Positions 17,229 through 28,387 of a stretch of 64,000 bases of DNA are shown piece by piece. The position numbers and the translations under genes were made by a program. Where the stretch lies: positions 2,790,001 to 2,854,000 of the forward strand of contig OW818662.1 of NCBI GenBank assembly GCA_942492915.1, read 5' to 3'. Under the pieces are notes generated by a model, which saw only the letters and a list, made by a program, of their open reading frames with translations, ran no database searches and was not told the origin of the DNA. This stretch comes from Turneriella sp942492915. GTDB lineage: Bacteria > Spirochaetota > Leptospiria > Turneriellales > Turneriellaceae. The stretch's first letter is position 1; every line of letters starts with the position of its first letter.

Positions 17229-18122
17229 ATGAAAAATTCCCAATCATTTGCCGGGCAAGCACCCGCAAAAAATCATCTGCCTTACCTGCTCGGCGCACTC
17301 GCTGGCATGGTGGCTGCAGGCTCTCTGAATCCATACCTGAAAGAAATGAACGGCATGATCAGTTATGCTGTACTCGCCGTCCTCGTGATTTCGAGTTCCG
17401 TGGGTTTTGGCCTGCTTTGGCCCGTACAGGCGAAAGCTCCGGTAGTGGCTCCGCAACCGATACTCGGTCCGCGTGCCGACAAGGCAGTCGCGACTGACGA
17501 CGGCAAACCCGCCACGGTGACGGAATCGAAAACGAAGATTCTCGATACCTCGATCATCATCGACGGGCGCATCATCGACATCGCCGCAACTGGTTTTCTC
17601 GAGCCACCCTTTCTCGTGCCAAATTTTGTATTGCGCGAGATTCAGCTGATTTCTGATTCGCCTGACGCCATCAAGCGCAACCGGGGCCGCCGCGGACTCG
17701 ACATGCTGAACCAGCTGCAGAAACGCAGCGACCTCGAAGTGAAGATCTCTTACAAAGATTACACAGAGACGCGTGAAGTGGACCAGAAGCTGATTCGGCT
17801 GGCGAAAGACACCGGCGGTTATCTCGTGACCAACGACTTCAACCTGAACAAGGTTGCCGAACTGCAGGGTGTGCGCGTGCTTAACATGAACAACCTCGCA
17901 AACGCTCTTAAGCCAGTGGTACTTCCCGGCGAAGAAATTGAACTGCAGGTTGTCAAAGAAGGCAAAGACGAAAATCAGGGTATTGCATACCTCGAAGACG
18001 GCACAATGGTCGTCATTGAAGGCGGCGGCAAGCTGATCGGCAAGAAAGTAAAGATTAACGTAACGTCGGTCATTCAGACCAATGCCGGCAAAATGGTCTT
18101 CACCAAATTGGCGCAGAAGTAG
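17229..18122 (+). CDS. PIN-TRAM domain membrane protein (YacL-like)
   Basis: A 297-residue protein with two N-terminal membrane helices (about residues 19-65), a PIN nuclease-like domain (about 103-215) and a C-terminal TRAM domain (about 225-295). PIN acidic residues are visible in ILDTSIIIDGRI (Asp), NFVLREIQ (Glu), RGRRGLDML (Asp) and LVTNDFNLNK (Asp). TRAM carries LPGEEIELQVVKEGKDENQG and MVVIEGG. The layout matches Bacillus YacL, though with fewer membrane helices. Its target RNA is unknown. The order carD, PIN-TRAM, ispD is also seen in Firmicutes, so the neighbourhood is old rather than local. Confidence 0.88.
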   Translation: MKNSQSFAGQAPAKNHLPYLLGALAGMVAAGSLNPYLKEMNGMISYAVLAVLVISSSVGFGLLWPVQAKAPVVAPQPILGPRADKAVATDDGKPATVTESKTKILDTSIIIDGRIIDIAATGFLEPPFLVPNFVLREIQLISDSPDAIKRNRGRRGLDMLNQLQKRSDLEVKISYKDYTETREVDQKLIRLAKDTGGYLVTNDFNLNKVAELQGVRVLNMNNLANALKPVVLPGEEIELQVVKEGKDENQGIAYLEDGTMVVIEGGGKLIGKKVKINVTSVIQTNAGKMVFTKLAQK

Positions 18123-18234
18123 AGACTCGCTAAGGGTAAAATGACCCGTGCGCCAATTTGTGCTTTGGTCAAAAATGCACGCACCGGGCCCGCACGGCCC
18201 GGCGGCATTGCGGAGGCAGCGAAGCGCTTTAGCA

Positions 18235-18269
18235 ACCTTTCATGGACGCGGCTCGCGGTCATGAAAGGT
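18235..18269. repeat. Inverted repeat before ispD
   Basis: ACCTTTCATG (18235-18244) and CATGAAAGGT (18260-18269), exact arms with a 15-base loop. It lies in the 203-base gap between the PIN-TRAM gene and ispD, which also holds the GC-rich GGGCCCGCACGGCCC. No T-run follows, so attenuator or processing site is as likely as terminator. Confidence 0.6.
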
Positions 18270-18325
18270 GAGGCCTTTGCAATGCCGGTGTGTTTTTGGC
18301 CGAAGCCAATATTGTTGATCAAGCA

Positions 18326-19030
18326 ATGAATGTACTCTTGCTACTCATGGGTGGCAGCGGCAGCCGTTTCGGCGGCGGCACCCCAAAACAATTTCTTGAA
18401 CTTGAGCACGAGGGCGTGAAGCGGCCTCTTTTTGAGGTAACTGCTCGCCGCCTCTTGTCTGCCCTACCCATTGACATCGCGATATTCGTCTCACCCAAGA
18501 ACACCGCAGGCAGCGCCGAACTTTCTCCGATCATGGAAAGATTGTCCGCTGACTTTCCCGGAAAACCCATGAAATACGCTGCCGCAGGTGCGACGCGCTT
18601 TGGCAGTTTTTTATCGGGCCTCAATGCAGTGCGAAAATTCGAAGGTGTCGAACGTATGCTTGTGCACGACGCCAATCGTCCGTATCTGAGCGTCGAATTT
18701 CTGCAGCGGGTTAAGGCTCATTTGGCGATGCTATCCCCCCTAACGCCTGCGTTTATTCCCGTCATGCCAGTCGTCGATTCGATTGTCCGCGTCGACGGCA
18801 ACAACGTGGTTACCTATGAGAACCGCGCTGAGCTCAGCCGTGTGCAGACTCCGCAACTGGTGCATTACGAGACTTTTGAAGAAGCCCAGGTGAAGGCTCT
18901 CGGCCGCGGACAAATGACGCTCGACTTCACCGATGAAGGTTCTCTTTGTCTGTCGCTGGGCCTTGCGCTGCGCACGTTTCCCGGCGATGCCGCAAACACC
19001 AAGATTACCTACCCCGAAGATTTGAAATAG
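18326..19030 (+). CDS. ispD: 2-C-methyl-D-erythritol 4-phosphate cytidylyltransferase
   Basis: A 234-residue IspD. It couples MEP to CTP, the third step of the MEP isoprenoid pathway. The N-terminus MNVLLLLMGGSGSRFGGGTP followed by KQFLELE is the CTP-binding loop with the basic residues expected; VHDANRPYL and VVDSIVRVDG are the other conserved blocks, and the C-terminus ends with TNTKITYPEDL-like residues (ANTKITYPEDLK). ATG 18326 is chosen over an upstream GTG at 18290 because the family begins right at the beta strand. IspF is not adjacent. Confidence 0.9.
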   Translation: MNVLLLLMGGSGSRFGGGTPKQFLELEHEGVKRPLFEVTARRLLSALPIDIAIFVSPKNTAGSAELSPIMERLSADFPGKPMKYAAAGATRFGSFLSGLNAVRKFEGVERMLVHDANRPYLSVEFLQRVKAHLAMLSPLTPAFIPVMPVVDSIVRVDGNNVVTYENRAELSRVQTPQLVHYETFEEAQVKALGRGQMTLDFTDEGSLCLSLGLALRTFPGDAANTKITYPEDLK

Positions 19031-19060
19031 ACCTGATCGCGCCACGCAGGCGATGCGCAG

Positions 19061-19087
19061 GGTATTACTTCGCGAAAGTAATTCACC
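19061..19087 (+). repeat. Hairpin between ispD and the PD40-OmpA gene
   Basis: ATTACTT (19064-19070) and AAGTAAT (19076-19082) with a 5-base loop, extended by GGT/ACC outside a small bulge. No T-run follows, so it may be a processing or attenuation element. Confidence 0.5.
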
Positions 19088-19114
19088 CCGTATGTCAACC
19101 CGGCAGACGTGACT

Positions 19115-21403
19115 ATGAAGTCCAGATTGACGGGAGTCGCCGGTCTCGTCGCAGCATCGCTGCTTATTCTGCCGGCCGTGTTGGCGCAGAGCTCAAAGTT
19201 AACCGTAACACCAGACAACGTCGCGCAGATTCAGAATATCGGTGCGGTCAATACGCCCTACAGCGAATACACGCCGTTTATCACTGCAGATGAGCATTTT
19301 CTGTTTTTTCAATCGAATCGCCCCGGAGGCGTCAACGAAGCAGGAGACTTCGATCTTTGGTTTGCAGAGAATGAAGTGACCGAAGGCGCTCCACGATTCA
19401 AGGCGCCTGCCAACGTGGGCCTGCCCGTCAACTCGGGCTATTTTGACGGGCACCCAACGCTCAGAAAACTGCCAACGGGTGACTACGAAATGTATTTTGC
19501 TTCGTTTGGCGAAGATGACAGACCCGGCCCACAACTCACGAACCTCTATTACACGATTCAAAAAGAAGGCAGGTGGAGCGTTCCCGTTCCCGTGGTTGAG
19601 GTGAACACAGACTTTCACGACCGTATGCCATCGATCTCGCAAGACGGGCATTATTTGTTCTTCAGTTCTGATCGGCCGGGTGGCTTTGGCCGGGACGACA
19701 TTTGGGTTTCAGAATATGATTTTGCCGCCAAACGCTGGGGTAAACCCCGCAACGCCGGGCGCACGATTAACACACCTGCCTCAGAAGTAACGCCGGCGAT
19801 CCACTCAGACAATATTACGCTGTACTTCTCTTCAGATCGCACCGGCGGTCTGGGCGGATATGACGTCTACGTAACGCAGATGCTGCAAGAACTTTCGGGT
19901 TCGGGTAACGACGACGAGTCTAAATGGAAACGGCCGACAAACCTTGGTAAACCCTATAACTCCACATTTGATGATGAATACCCGACTGTCGTGCGCAACG
20001 GCAATTTTATGTATTTCGCATCGAACCGTGAAAACGGACAGGGAGGCTTTGACATCTACCGCGCGCGTGTGCCTGATTTTGCGAAGCCAGAAGTTGTGGT
20101 GACGATCAAAGGCCGCGTCAAAGAAAAGTTCAGCGAAAAGGGTATCGAAGCGAACATCCGCATTTCTGACATGGACGGCGAACGTAATTTTTCGACGCAC
20201 CAGCCCGACGGCCTCTACAGCGCCGATCTGATCAACAAGAAACAGTACAAAATGACGGTCACCGCGCCGGGTTACCAGCCGATTGAATACATCGCCGACT
20301 TACGCGAGGTCAACACACCCGTCACCATTCAGAAGGATTTCGAAATGGTACGCGCCCTTGCGCTGCCCAACCAGATCAACCTCACGGTACTCTTTGTCGA
20401 TGAGAAGAATCGTACGCTGAAACCTGCCGCGACGTATACACTTCAGCCTGAGATCAAAGATGAAACGATTCTTCCCTTCAAGAATGGAGCCGGCCGCCTC
20501 GGTATACCGGCGATGACGCGCTATAAGAAGCCCGAAGACGCGCTCGCGGCTCTTGAAAAAATGCGACTGACCGTCAGCGCGGCGCTCAAAGGATATGAAG
20601 ACTTGCGTGAATCGCGCAACGTAGGCGATCTCATTCGGGGCCCGAACGGCGAACTACTCGGTGACGCTGAACTGAAACTCGTCATGAAGGCGAAAGGCCA
20701 GGGTGATGTCGAGGTCGTGCCGACCAAAGGCCCCGGCGGGCTCGAAGCGATGGTCTATTTTTCGACAAACGTCGCTAACCGACTCAATAACGAGAAAGCA
20801 TCGGGACTCAAGAATGTCGTCGAACTCTGGAACAAACAGCCTCACAAGTATGTCTACGTCTATGGCCATGCAGACAGTCGCGGTGGCCCTGCATACAACA
20901 TGAAACTATCGCGTGCACGGGCAGCTTTCGTCAAGAAGCGTCTGGTGCAGTATGGTATACCCGCAGAGATGGTGATCACAAAATCATTTGGTTCTACGCG
21001 ACTGGCGAGCAAAGATGAGAGCACTGTTGAAGGGCGCCGTAAGAATCGTCGCGCTGAAATCTATTTCGACGCGAGCAAAGACAAGAACGACGGCGGCGAA
21101 CCAGAGATGGTAGAGCCCCCGGTTAAAGAGCCGGCGAAAGCCGCGCCTAAGCCCGCAAAACCGGCAAAGAAGCCGGCCAAAAAACCTGCGAAGAAGAAGC
21201 CGCTCGCTCCCGAAGAGGTTGAACCGTCGGTAAAGCCGAAACCCTCAGCAGAAGCCGACGAAGAGAAGACGGTACCGGGGGCCGAAACGGGTGTGCTCGA
21301 AAAGGCGAAACCGGCTGCGAAGCCCGCAAGCCCTGAACCAGTGCCAACAGCCGAGCCGGCTTCTGGCAAAACGCCACCGAACACCGAAATTCGAATCAAA
21401 TAG
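19115..21403 (+). CDS. PD40 beta-propeller/OmpA-domain protein with PAK-rich tail
   Basis: A 762-residue exported protein. A signal peptide (MKSRLTGVAGLVAASLLILP, cut near LAQ) precedes PD40/TolB-like propeller blades (FFQSNRPGG, FFSSDRPGGFGRDDIWVSEY, YFSSDRTGGLGGYDVYV, YFASNRENGQGGFDIY), a carboxypeptidase-regulatory-like domain (about residues 335-395) and an OmpA C-terminal domain (about 540-650). The peptidoglycan-binding residues are present in HADSRGGPAYNMKLSRARA and EGRRKNRRAEI. Beyond it are about 110 residues of Lys-Pro-Ala repeats, probably disordered. It likely tethers the outer membrane or a periplasmic complex to peptidoglycan. ATG 19115 is preferred to GTG 19109 for the signal peptide. 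Confidence 0.88.
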   Translation: MKSRLTGVAGLVAASLLILPAVLAQSSKLTVTPDNVAQIQNIGAVNTPYSEYTPFITADEHFLFFQSNRPGGVNEAGDFDLWFAENEVTEGAPRFKAPANVGLPVNSGYFDGHPTLRKLPTGDYEMYFASFGEDDRPGPQLTNLYYTIQKEGRWSVPVPVVEVNTDFHDRMPSISQDGHYLFFSSDRPGGFGRDDIWVSEYDFAAKRWGKPRNAGRTINTPASEVTPAIHSDNITLYFSSDRTGGLGGYDVYVTQMLQELSGSGNDDESKWKRPTNLGKPYNSTFDDEYPTVVRNGNFMYFASNRENGQGGFDIYRARVPDFAKPEVVVTIKGRVKEKFSEKGIEANIRISDMDGERNFSTHQPDGLYSADLINKKQYKMTVTAPGYQPIEYIADLREVNTPVTIQKDFEMVRALALPNQINLTVLFVDEKNRTLKPAATYTLQPEIKDETILPFKNGAGRLGIPAMTRYKKPEDALAALEKMRLTVSAALKGYEDLRESRNVGDLIRGPNGELLGDAELKLVMKAKGQGDVEVVPTKGPGGLEAMVYFSTNVANRLNNEKASGLKNVVELWNKQPHKYVYVYGHADSRGGPAYNMKLSRARAAFVKKRLVQYGIPAEMVITKSFGSTRLASKDESTVEGRRKNRRAEIYFDASKDKNDGGEPEMVEPPVKEPAKAAPKPAKPAKKPAKKPAKKKPLAPEEVEPSVKPKPSAEADEEKTVPGAETGVLEKAKPAAKPASPEPVPTAEPASGKTPPNTEIRIK

Positions 21404-21417
21404 CAAAGCTGATCGCA

Positions 21418-21885
21418 ATGAGCGAGACTGAAAAGCAAGAAGCCGAACGCAGGCAGGGCGGTAATCGTGCAGGTGCCACGGTTGTGCACGAACTCGTGCA
21501 AGAAGAGTTTTCGCTCGTGACGCAGCACATGGTGATGTCAGAGCATTTGAATCCCAATCATCACATCTTCGGCGGGCAGTTGCTCGCCTGGCTCGACACC
21601 GACGTCTACCTGCACTGCACGAACCGATTGCGCTACAAGTCGATGGTGACTGTCAGCATGAACAACGTCTATTTCAAGGCACCCGGGTATCTGGGCGATA
21701 TCATACAGATTTTTGCGCGCATCAAAGATGTCAGACGCAGCAGCGTGACGGCCGAGGGCAAAGCCGTCGCTTACGACCCCGAGAAGCAGACGTCGCGTGA
21801 AATTATCGCGTGCGAGGTAACGTACGTGGCGCTAGGGCCCAACGGGAAGCCTGTACGGATTTTTGAGAGACCGATAGGCTCATAG
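21418..21885 (+). CDS. Acyl-CoA thioesterase (hotdog fold, YciA/BFIT type)
   Basis: A 155-residue hotdog-fold thioesterase. The segment MVMSEHLNPNHHIFGGQLLAW with the following LDTD is the family hallmark (N...H.FGG..L.W.D). It would hydrolyse acyl-CoA to the free acid and CoA in the cytosol; chain length is not predictable here. It starts 14 bases behind the PD40-OmpA gene, in the same direction, so it may share its transcript. The N-terminal 25 residues are charged and not part of the fold. Confidence 0.85.
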   Translation: MSETEKQEAERRQGGNRAGATVVHELVQEEFSLVTQHMVMSEHLNPNHHIFGGQLLAWLDTDVYLHCTNRLRYKSMVTVSMNNVYFKAPGYLGDIIQIFARIKDVRRSSVTAEGKAVAYDPEKQTSREIIACEVTYVALGPNGKPVRIFERPIGS

Positions 21886-21890
21886 TTCAG

Positions 21891-21938
21891 AGCTATGGGT
21901 TCGGTTCGGCTGCGCTCACCGCAGGTAAGCCCGTAGCT
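21891..21938. terminator. Nested hairpin between convergent genes
   Basis: AGCTATGGG (21891-21899) pairs with CCCGTAGCT (21930-21938) with one G-U, enclosing CTGCG/CGCAG (21910-21914/21920-21924). It sits between the thioesterase (+) and the 21947 gene (-). Confidence 0.55.
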
Positions 21939-21946
21939 GGAAGGTA

Positions 21947-23419
21947 TTATTTCCGCTCTGACAATACCGCGAGTAAGCCCGGTACTGTTTCGCCCGCAGG
22001 CAACTTCTGGTGAATCTTTTCGAGCAGACCGGCTAGCAGCAGCTTGACGCTCTTGCTTGCCGCGAGCTTGCTGATCACCTGCGCAAAATCACCTGATGAA
22101 AGTTCCATTGCGCTGAAGGCGTCTTGCGAAACCATGACGAAATAGCTGCCAGAAGTCAGACGGTGTTCTGAAATCATCGTATATTCAGAACCAAACTCAG
22201 TGCTGCCGAGGTTGATTTCTTCGCAAGTTCCTTCAGGAGCCACTTCGAACAGGTGAACCCCGCCTGCCCTGCAGATATCCATCGTTTTGGCGGTTTCATC
22301 GATGCGCGCAAAAAACATTCCCGGAACCAGTTCGCTGTGCGCAAAGAACGCAGTCCAAAGGTTACGCGCGAGTTCGTCTGACGAGAGATTCTCTTTGGCC
22401 AGCGCCCAGAAACGTTCTTGCAGCCTGTGTTTAACCACAAGCGCGTTCACTGCATCTGAATCAGTAATGCCGATCAACACGTCGACATGTCCCTGTTCGT
22501 ACGCGCCCGAAATAAATTCGTGCGTTTCGGGCTTGGGTCGGCGCGGATAAACCGCCAGCTCGTACCTGTCCATACGCGGAAAAGGTTTTTCAAAGAGTTG
22601 CGCCTGCAGTGCGGCAAGAATAGAATCTGCCTTCGGCGCTTCGGTCAATGCAGCCGGCGGCAAAGGTGCTCGCGCCATACGAATCTTTTCGTCTACCGCA
22701 TGAACCAGTTCATGAACCTCAAGATAGTGCGTGTCGATACTCTCTACCCTGATCGAATCGACGTCGATGCCGCGCACAATTTGCGCGAGACTGTGCGCAA
22801 TCGAATGCCCATAATGGTAGACAAACAGCACGTTGATGCCGACGCCCAGCAGACAAAGCAGAAAGAACGAGGTCGCCAGCGTCAGCATTTTCGGCTTCTG
22901 CGCTGTCAGCGCAATGAGGATTGTCGCCTTCTCCTGGACCATTGCGGTATAGTGGGCCTCGCCGACATCGTAAAGCGGAGAAGCGGGCCGGGTGCGTCGG
23001 TACGCGAGTACAGTCTGCAGCAGCTTATTCTGCTCTTCGACTTCACGCAATTTCATTTTTGTATCGGTCAGTTGACGGCCGAGCGCATTCGAAATGGCGT
23101 CGTCAGTGTGGGCGACGAGCTTGCCTTTCTCGTCAAAAACCGCTATGGCGTCTGAAAATCCGCCATTTTGCAGATTTCGAATATAGGTCATGGTGTTGAT
23201 CGACTCGCGGGAATGCGCTACCGCGCGCACGATCACCTCTGCGCTTTTTGCTTTTTGTTCAAGCTGTTGGTTTGCCAGCCGGGCAAAAAGCGACACTGAC
23301 AAGACAAAGTAAATTGCCGAAAAAACGGCACCGACGGCGAGCATAATGAGCCCGAGCGTCATCGTCAATCTGATGGCGAGGGCGGGATGCGGTTTTCCGC
23401 TGGCGGGCGCTAAAGACAT
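21947..23419 (-). CDS. Sensor protein with degenerate SpoIIE/PP2C-like domain
   Basis: A 490-residue membrane protein: helix 1 (about residues 20-45), a periplasmic sensor stretch with SDAIAVFDEKGKLVAHTDD (Cache/sCache-like), helix 2 (about 180-203), a linker, and a C-terminal domain (about 275-485) that follows the strand order of SpoIIE phosphatases. Its conserved positions are changed: VLIGITDSDAV where the family has a GDxSGxG-type block, RAGGVHLFEV for the NAGH block and VMVSQDAF for the TDG block. Metal ligands thus seem lost, so it is probably inactive and may bind an antagonist or act as a regulatory pseudophosphatase (inference). The promoter at 23425-23452 would start RNA at the ATG. 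Confidence 0.7.
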   Translation of the reverse strand: MSLAPASGKPHPALAIRLTMTLGLIMLAVGAVFSAIYFVLSVSLFARLANQQLEQKAKSAEVIVRAVAHSRESINTMTYIRNLQNGGFSDAIAVFDEKGKLVAHTDDAISNALGRQLTDTKMKLREVEEQNKLLQTVLAYRRTRPASPLYDVGEAHYTAMVQEKATILIALTAQKPKMLTLATSFFLLCLLGVGINVLFVYHYGHSIAHSLAQIVRGIDVDSIRVESIDTHYLEVHELVHAVDEKIRMARAPLPPAALTEAPKADSILAALQAQLFEKPFPRMDRYELAVYPRRPKPETHEFISGAYEQGHVDVLIGITDSDAVNALVVKHRLQERFWALAKENLSSDELARNLWTAFFAHSELVPGMFFARIDETAKTMDICRAGGVHLFEVAPEGTCEEINLGSTEFGSEYTMISEHRLTSGSYFVMVSQDAFSAMELSSGDFAQVISKLAASKSVKLLLAGLLEKIHQKLPAGETVPGLLAVLSERK

Positions 23420-23424
23420 ACGTA

Positions 23425-23452
23425 TCTATATGATCGGCAGACGGGGCGTCAA
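23425..23452 (-). promoter_or_regulatory. Promoter of the degenerate-phosphatase gene
   Basis: On the minus strand TTGACG (23452-23447), a 16-base spacer and TATAGA (23430-23425). The expected transcription start falls at about 23418-23419, on the ATG itself. Confidence 0.6.
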
Positions 23453-23502
23453 TTTTGAGCCTAATATCATTTACACGACGTCAAAAACTCCCGTGCTGAG
23501 TA

Positions 23503-26220
<2,718 letters not shown>

Positions 26221-26232
26221 GATCACTCGCCA

Positions 26233-26257
26233 CAGATGCGCGCGCTGGCGCGATCTG
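26233..26257. terminator. Hairpin between ppdK and the caspase gene
   Basis: CAGAT(G)CGCGC and GCGCGATCTG form a 10-bp stem with one bulged G and a 4-base loop, between convergent genes. Confidence 0.55.
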
Positions 26258-26268
26258 CGGCTATCTCG

Positions 26269-27402
26269 TTACTGGGCAGCGCAGGTCTGGCTGTGCAGTT
26301 TGGCAATGTGGCCTTCATAGGCCCACACCGCCGAGCGGAAACGCGGCCAGTTCTTCTGCCTGAGTCCCGTTTGCATCACTCGTGACAGGTTGATCATCTG
26401 CTTGTCACCACCCGCCTGCACGAGCGCCGTCACCATTTGTTGATAGGTTGCCAGATCATCACGCTGCCGGCGAAAATCAAATTTTGCAGGCATCGTCGAT
26501 TTAACGGTAGATAGCGCCGAAGCGAATTCTCCGAGGGCCTGACACTGCTCGTTCTGCTCTGCGGGGGGCGCTGGCTCAGCGGTGTGAATTTCGTGCGTCT
26601 GCTCGACGCTTGCCTGCGGCGTCTGTACCGCTTCACCGGTAATCAGTTCATATTGCGGGTCTTGCGTCTTTTGCTGCGCACTGCCGATGTAGATCTGGCG
26701 CGTAGCCAGTTTCATGATATTGTCCCAGTTGGCTGATGTGCTTTTGACTTCGGCGCGCACGATGCTCAGAAAGCGGCTCGTGAAAGCCCCGCCTGTTGCA
26801 TCTTGTCCGAAAGAGAACTGCCCGACAATCGAACCCGATGCGTAGATGCGTCCCGAGAACTCGAGAAAGAGTTTTTTCCAGGCGGCGTCCTGGTCTTCGA
26901 GCATCGCGCGTGAGTTGATACCGGCCTGAGGCAGGTCGATATAGTTGTTACACGAGTCGCTGATAGCCAGCACCATGCGGGGTTTTTTGGCGTCGATCGT
27001 GTCGACTACCCATTGAAAATCCACACCTTTGGTGCCTGCATCGGGAATATAGAGCAATGGCCAGCGGGTCTTTACCGGCTGCGTGCGAAAACCGTGTCCC
27101 GAATAGTAGAAGATAACCACGTCGTCGCTTTCGACCTTCAGGTTCTTCACAGCGTCGGTAATCGTGCGCGACTTGAGCGCCGCGCCTTTGATCGTCTTGA
27201 TGTCGAGCTGCAGGCCCGTGCGCGCAGCGATCTGCTGTGCAAAGCCTTCAAAATTGGCGAGGTCAGTGACTACCGACTTGCCGATCGAACGGTCGTTCGT
27301 ATCGCCCACGAGTAAAACTCGCAGCGAGGCTGAAAATGCCGGCGTGATGCCGGCAAAGAACATGGCGGCGAAAACAACGCCGCGAAACTTCAGGCTTGCC
27401 AT
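26269..27402 (-). CDS. Secreted caspase-family (C14) protein
   Basis: A 377-residue protein with a signal peptide (about residues 1-25, MASLKFRGVVFAAMFFAGIT...FSA) and a caspase/metacaspase p20-like domain (about 27-250). The catalytic pair is intact: His103 in FYYSGHGF and Cys151 in ISDSCNNY. The C-terminal 110 residues (from about 270) are polar then helical, with no known fold. Bacterial caspase-like proteases cut proteins after Arg, Lys or Asp; this one would act in the periplasm or outside. The start at 27402 is chosen for the signal peptide and because the upstream lipoprotein gene stops one base before it, implying coupled translation. Confidence 0.82.
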   Translation of the reverse strand: MASLKFRGVVFAAMFFAGITPAFSASLRVLLVGDTNDRSIGKSVVTDLANFEGFAQQIAARTGLQLDIKTIKGAALKSRTITDAVKNLKVESDDVVIFYYSGHGFRTQPVKTRWPLLYIPDAGTKGVDFQWVVDTIDAKKPRMVLAISDSCNNYIDLPQAGINSRAMLEDQDAAWKKLFLEFSGRIYASGSIVGQFSFGQDATGGAFTSRFLSIVRAEVKSTSANWDNIMKLATRQIYIGSAQQKTQDPQYELITGEAVQTPQASVEQTHEIHTAEPAPPAEQNEQCQALGEFASALSTVKSTMPAKFDFRRQRDDLATYQQMVTALVQAGGDKQMINLSRVMQTGLRQKNWPRFRSAVWAYEGHIAKLHSQTCAAQ

Positions 27403-27403
27403 A

Positions 27404-27949
27404 TCAGTTTCCGTCTTTAAGCGCAGCGAGGTTCGGGTCTGCCGGGAAAAGCTCCCGCGCCAGAGACAGCACCTCTTTGCGTGCCGCGTCAAAATCTTCA
27501 AGATTGCCCTGCTTGCCGTTTCGCCCATAGCTCACTTCGTTGCAGGTAAAGCAGAAGAGAGCGTGTGACTGTTGGCCCGCCTTTTCAAAAATGAACCCGA
27601 CGTAAGGGACAAACTGGCAGCGTTTCGCAGATTTGAAATCGTAGGTGTTGACATCAAATACAACCGACTGCAGGCGCTTGACCTGGTCAGCGGTTAACAT
27701 TTTGCCTTTCTTGACAATCGCGTAACCCTCAAGGTTTTCTTTTTTTGCGCCCGACGCGGGGTCAGAATTGACGATGACCGGTATCACGCGCTGCGCGTCG
27801 GCGTAGACTTCTGTGCCAGCGAGCAATTTTTCGACCTGCGGGTCTGTCTGGCCTGTGAACATGAAGCGCTCCTTCGGTGCATCACCCGATTTGCACTGCG
27901 CGGCAAAGAGCATGATCGCAACAATTGATGTGAGTTGTAATATTTTCAT
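27404..27949 (-). CDS. Putative lipoprotein paired with the caspase
   Basis: A 181-residue protein whose N-terminus MKILQLTSIVAIMLFAAQCK looks like a lipoprotein signal with Cys19; the residue before Cys is Gln, which is loose but tolerated in spirochaete lipoboxes. The rest has no family I recognise. Several Cys residues (AKRCQF, LFCFTCNE) may pair in the periplasm. Its stop is one base before the caspase start, so the two are almost surely made together; a scaffold, substrate or inhibitor role is conceivable but unproven. A start 11 codons upstream is possible and would spoil the signal peptide. Confidence 0.65.
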   Translation of the reverse strand: MKILQLTSIVAIMLFAAQCKSGDAPKERFMFTGQTDPQVEKLLAGTEVYADAQRVIPVIVNSDPASGAKKENLEGYAIVKKGKMLTADQVKRLQSVVFDVNTYDFKSAKRCQFVPYVGFIFEKAGQQSHALFCFTCNEVSYGRNGKQGNLEDFDAARKEVLSLARELFPADPNLAALKDGN

Positions 27950-27978
27950 GACTGCGATTGCGCCATGCGGCCGCGCGG

Positions 27979-28386
27979 TCAACGAATATCGGCAGAGCCC
28001 AGCAGTTTGGTAAGCAGAGCAGCTTTCTCTTCTTCACTGTAACGCTGCATGGCGATGTTGCCCCACGCGGGTTTGGGCCAGGCGGCGTCACTCATAAATC
28101 GGCCAATGACATGCACGTGCAGCTGTGGCACCATATTGCCGAGCGCAGCCACGTTGATCTTGTCGGGGTTAAACGCCTGCTTAAGCGACCGGCTTACCTG
28201 GCTGATCTCGCGCATTAACTGCTGCTGGTCAAATTCTGAAAGTTCGATAATCTCGCGTATGCCATCAAGACGCGGCACGAGCACAAGCCAAGGCAGGTCG
28301 CGGCATTGCATCACGCGCACGGTGCACAGTTTAAGCGCGGTCGCCGCGAACGTATCCTGTTCGAGTTGCGGATGCAGCGTGAACAT
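27979..28386 (-). CDS. HIT-family (histidine triad) protein
   Basis: A 135-residue HIT protein; members split nucleoside phosphoramidates or dinucleoside polyphosphates. The active-site segment is VPQLHVHVIGRF: the central His pair is kept, while the first His of the triad is replaced by Gln, a variant known in a bacterial HIT subgroup, so activity is still possible. DLPWLVLVPR and INVAALGNMVPQ are the other family blocks. It lies one base behind the HAD gene (28388) in the same direction and about 29 bases before the lipoprotein start. Confidence 0.85.
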   Translation of the reverse strand: MFTLHPQLEQDTFAATALKLCTVRVMQCRDLPWLVLVPRLDGIREIIELSEFDQQQLMREISQVSRSLKQAFNPDKINVAALGNMVPQLHVHVIGRFMSDAAWPKPAWGNIAMQRYSEEEKAALLTKLLGSADIR

Positions 28387-28387
28387 A

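Noticed and set aside
18141..18329. Small 62-residue frame before ispD with an ATGA overlap
   Set aside because: Its residues follow the GC-rich hairpin and palindrome DNA, show no domain and no ribosome site; probably chance.
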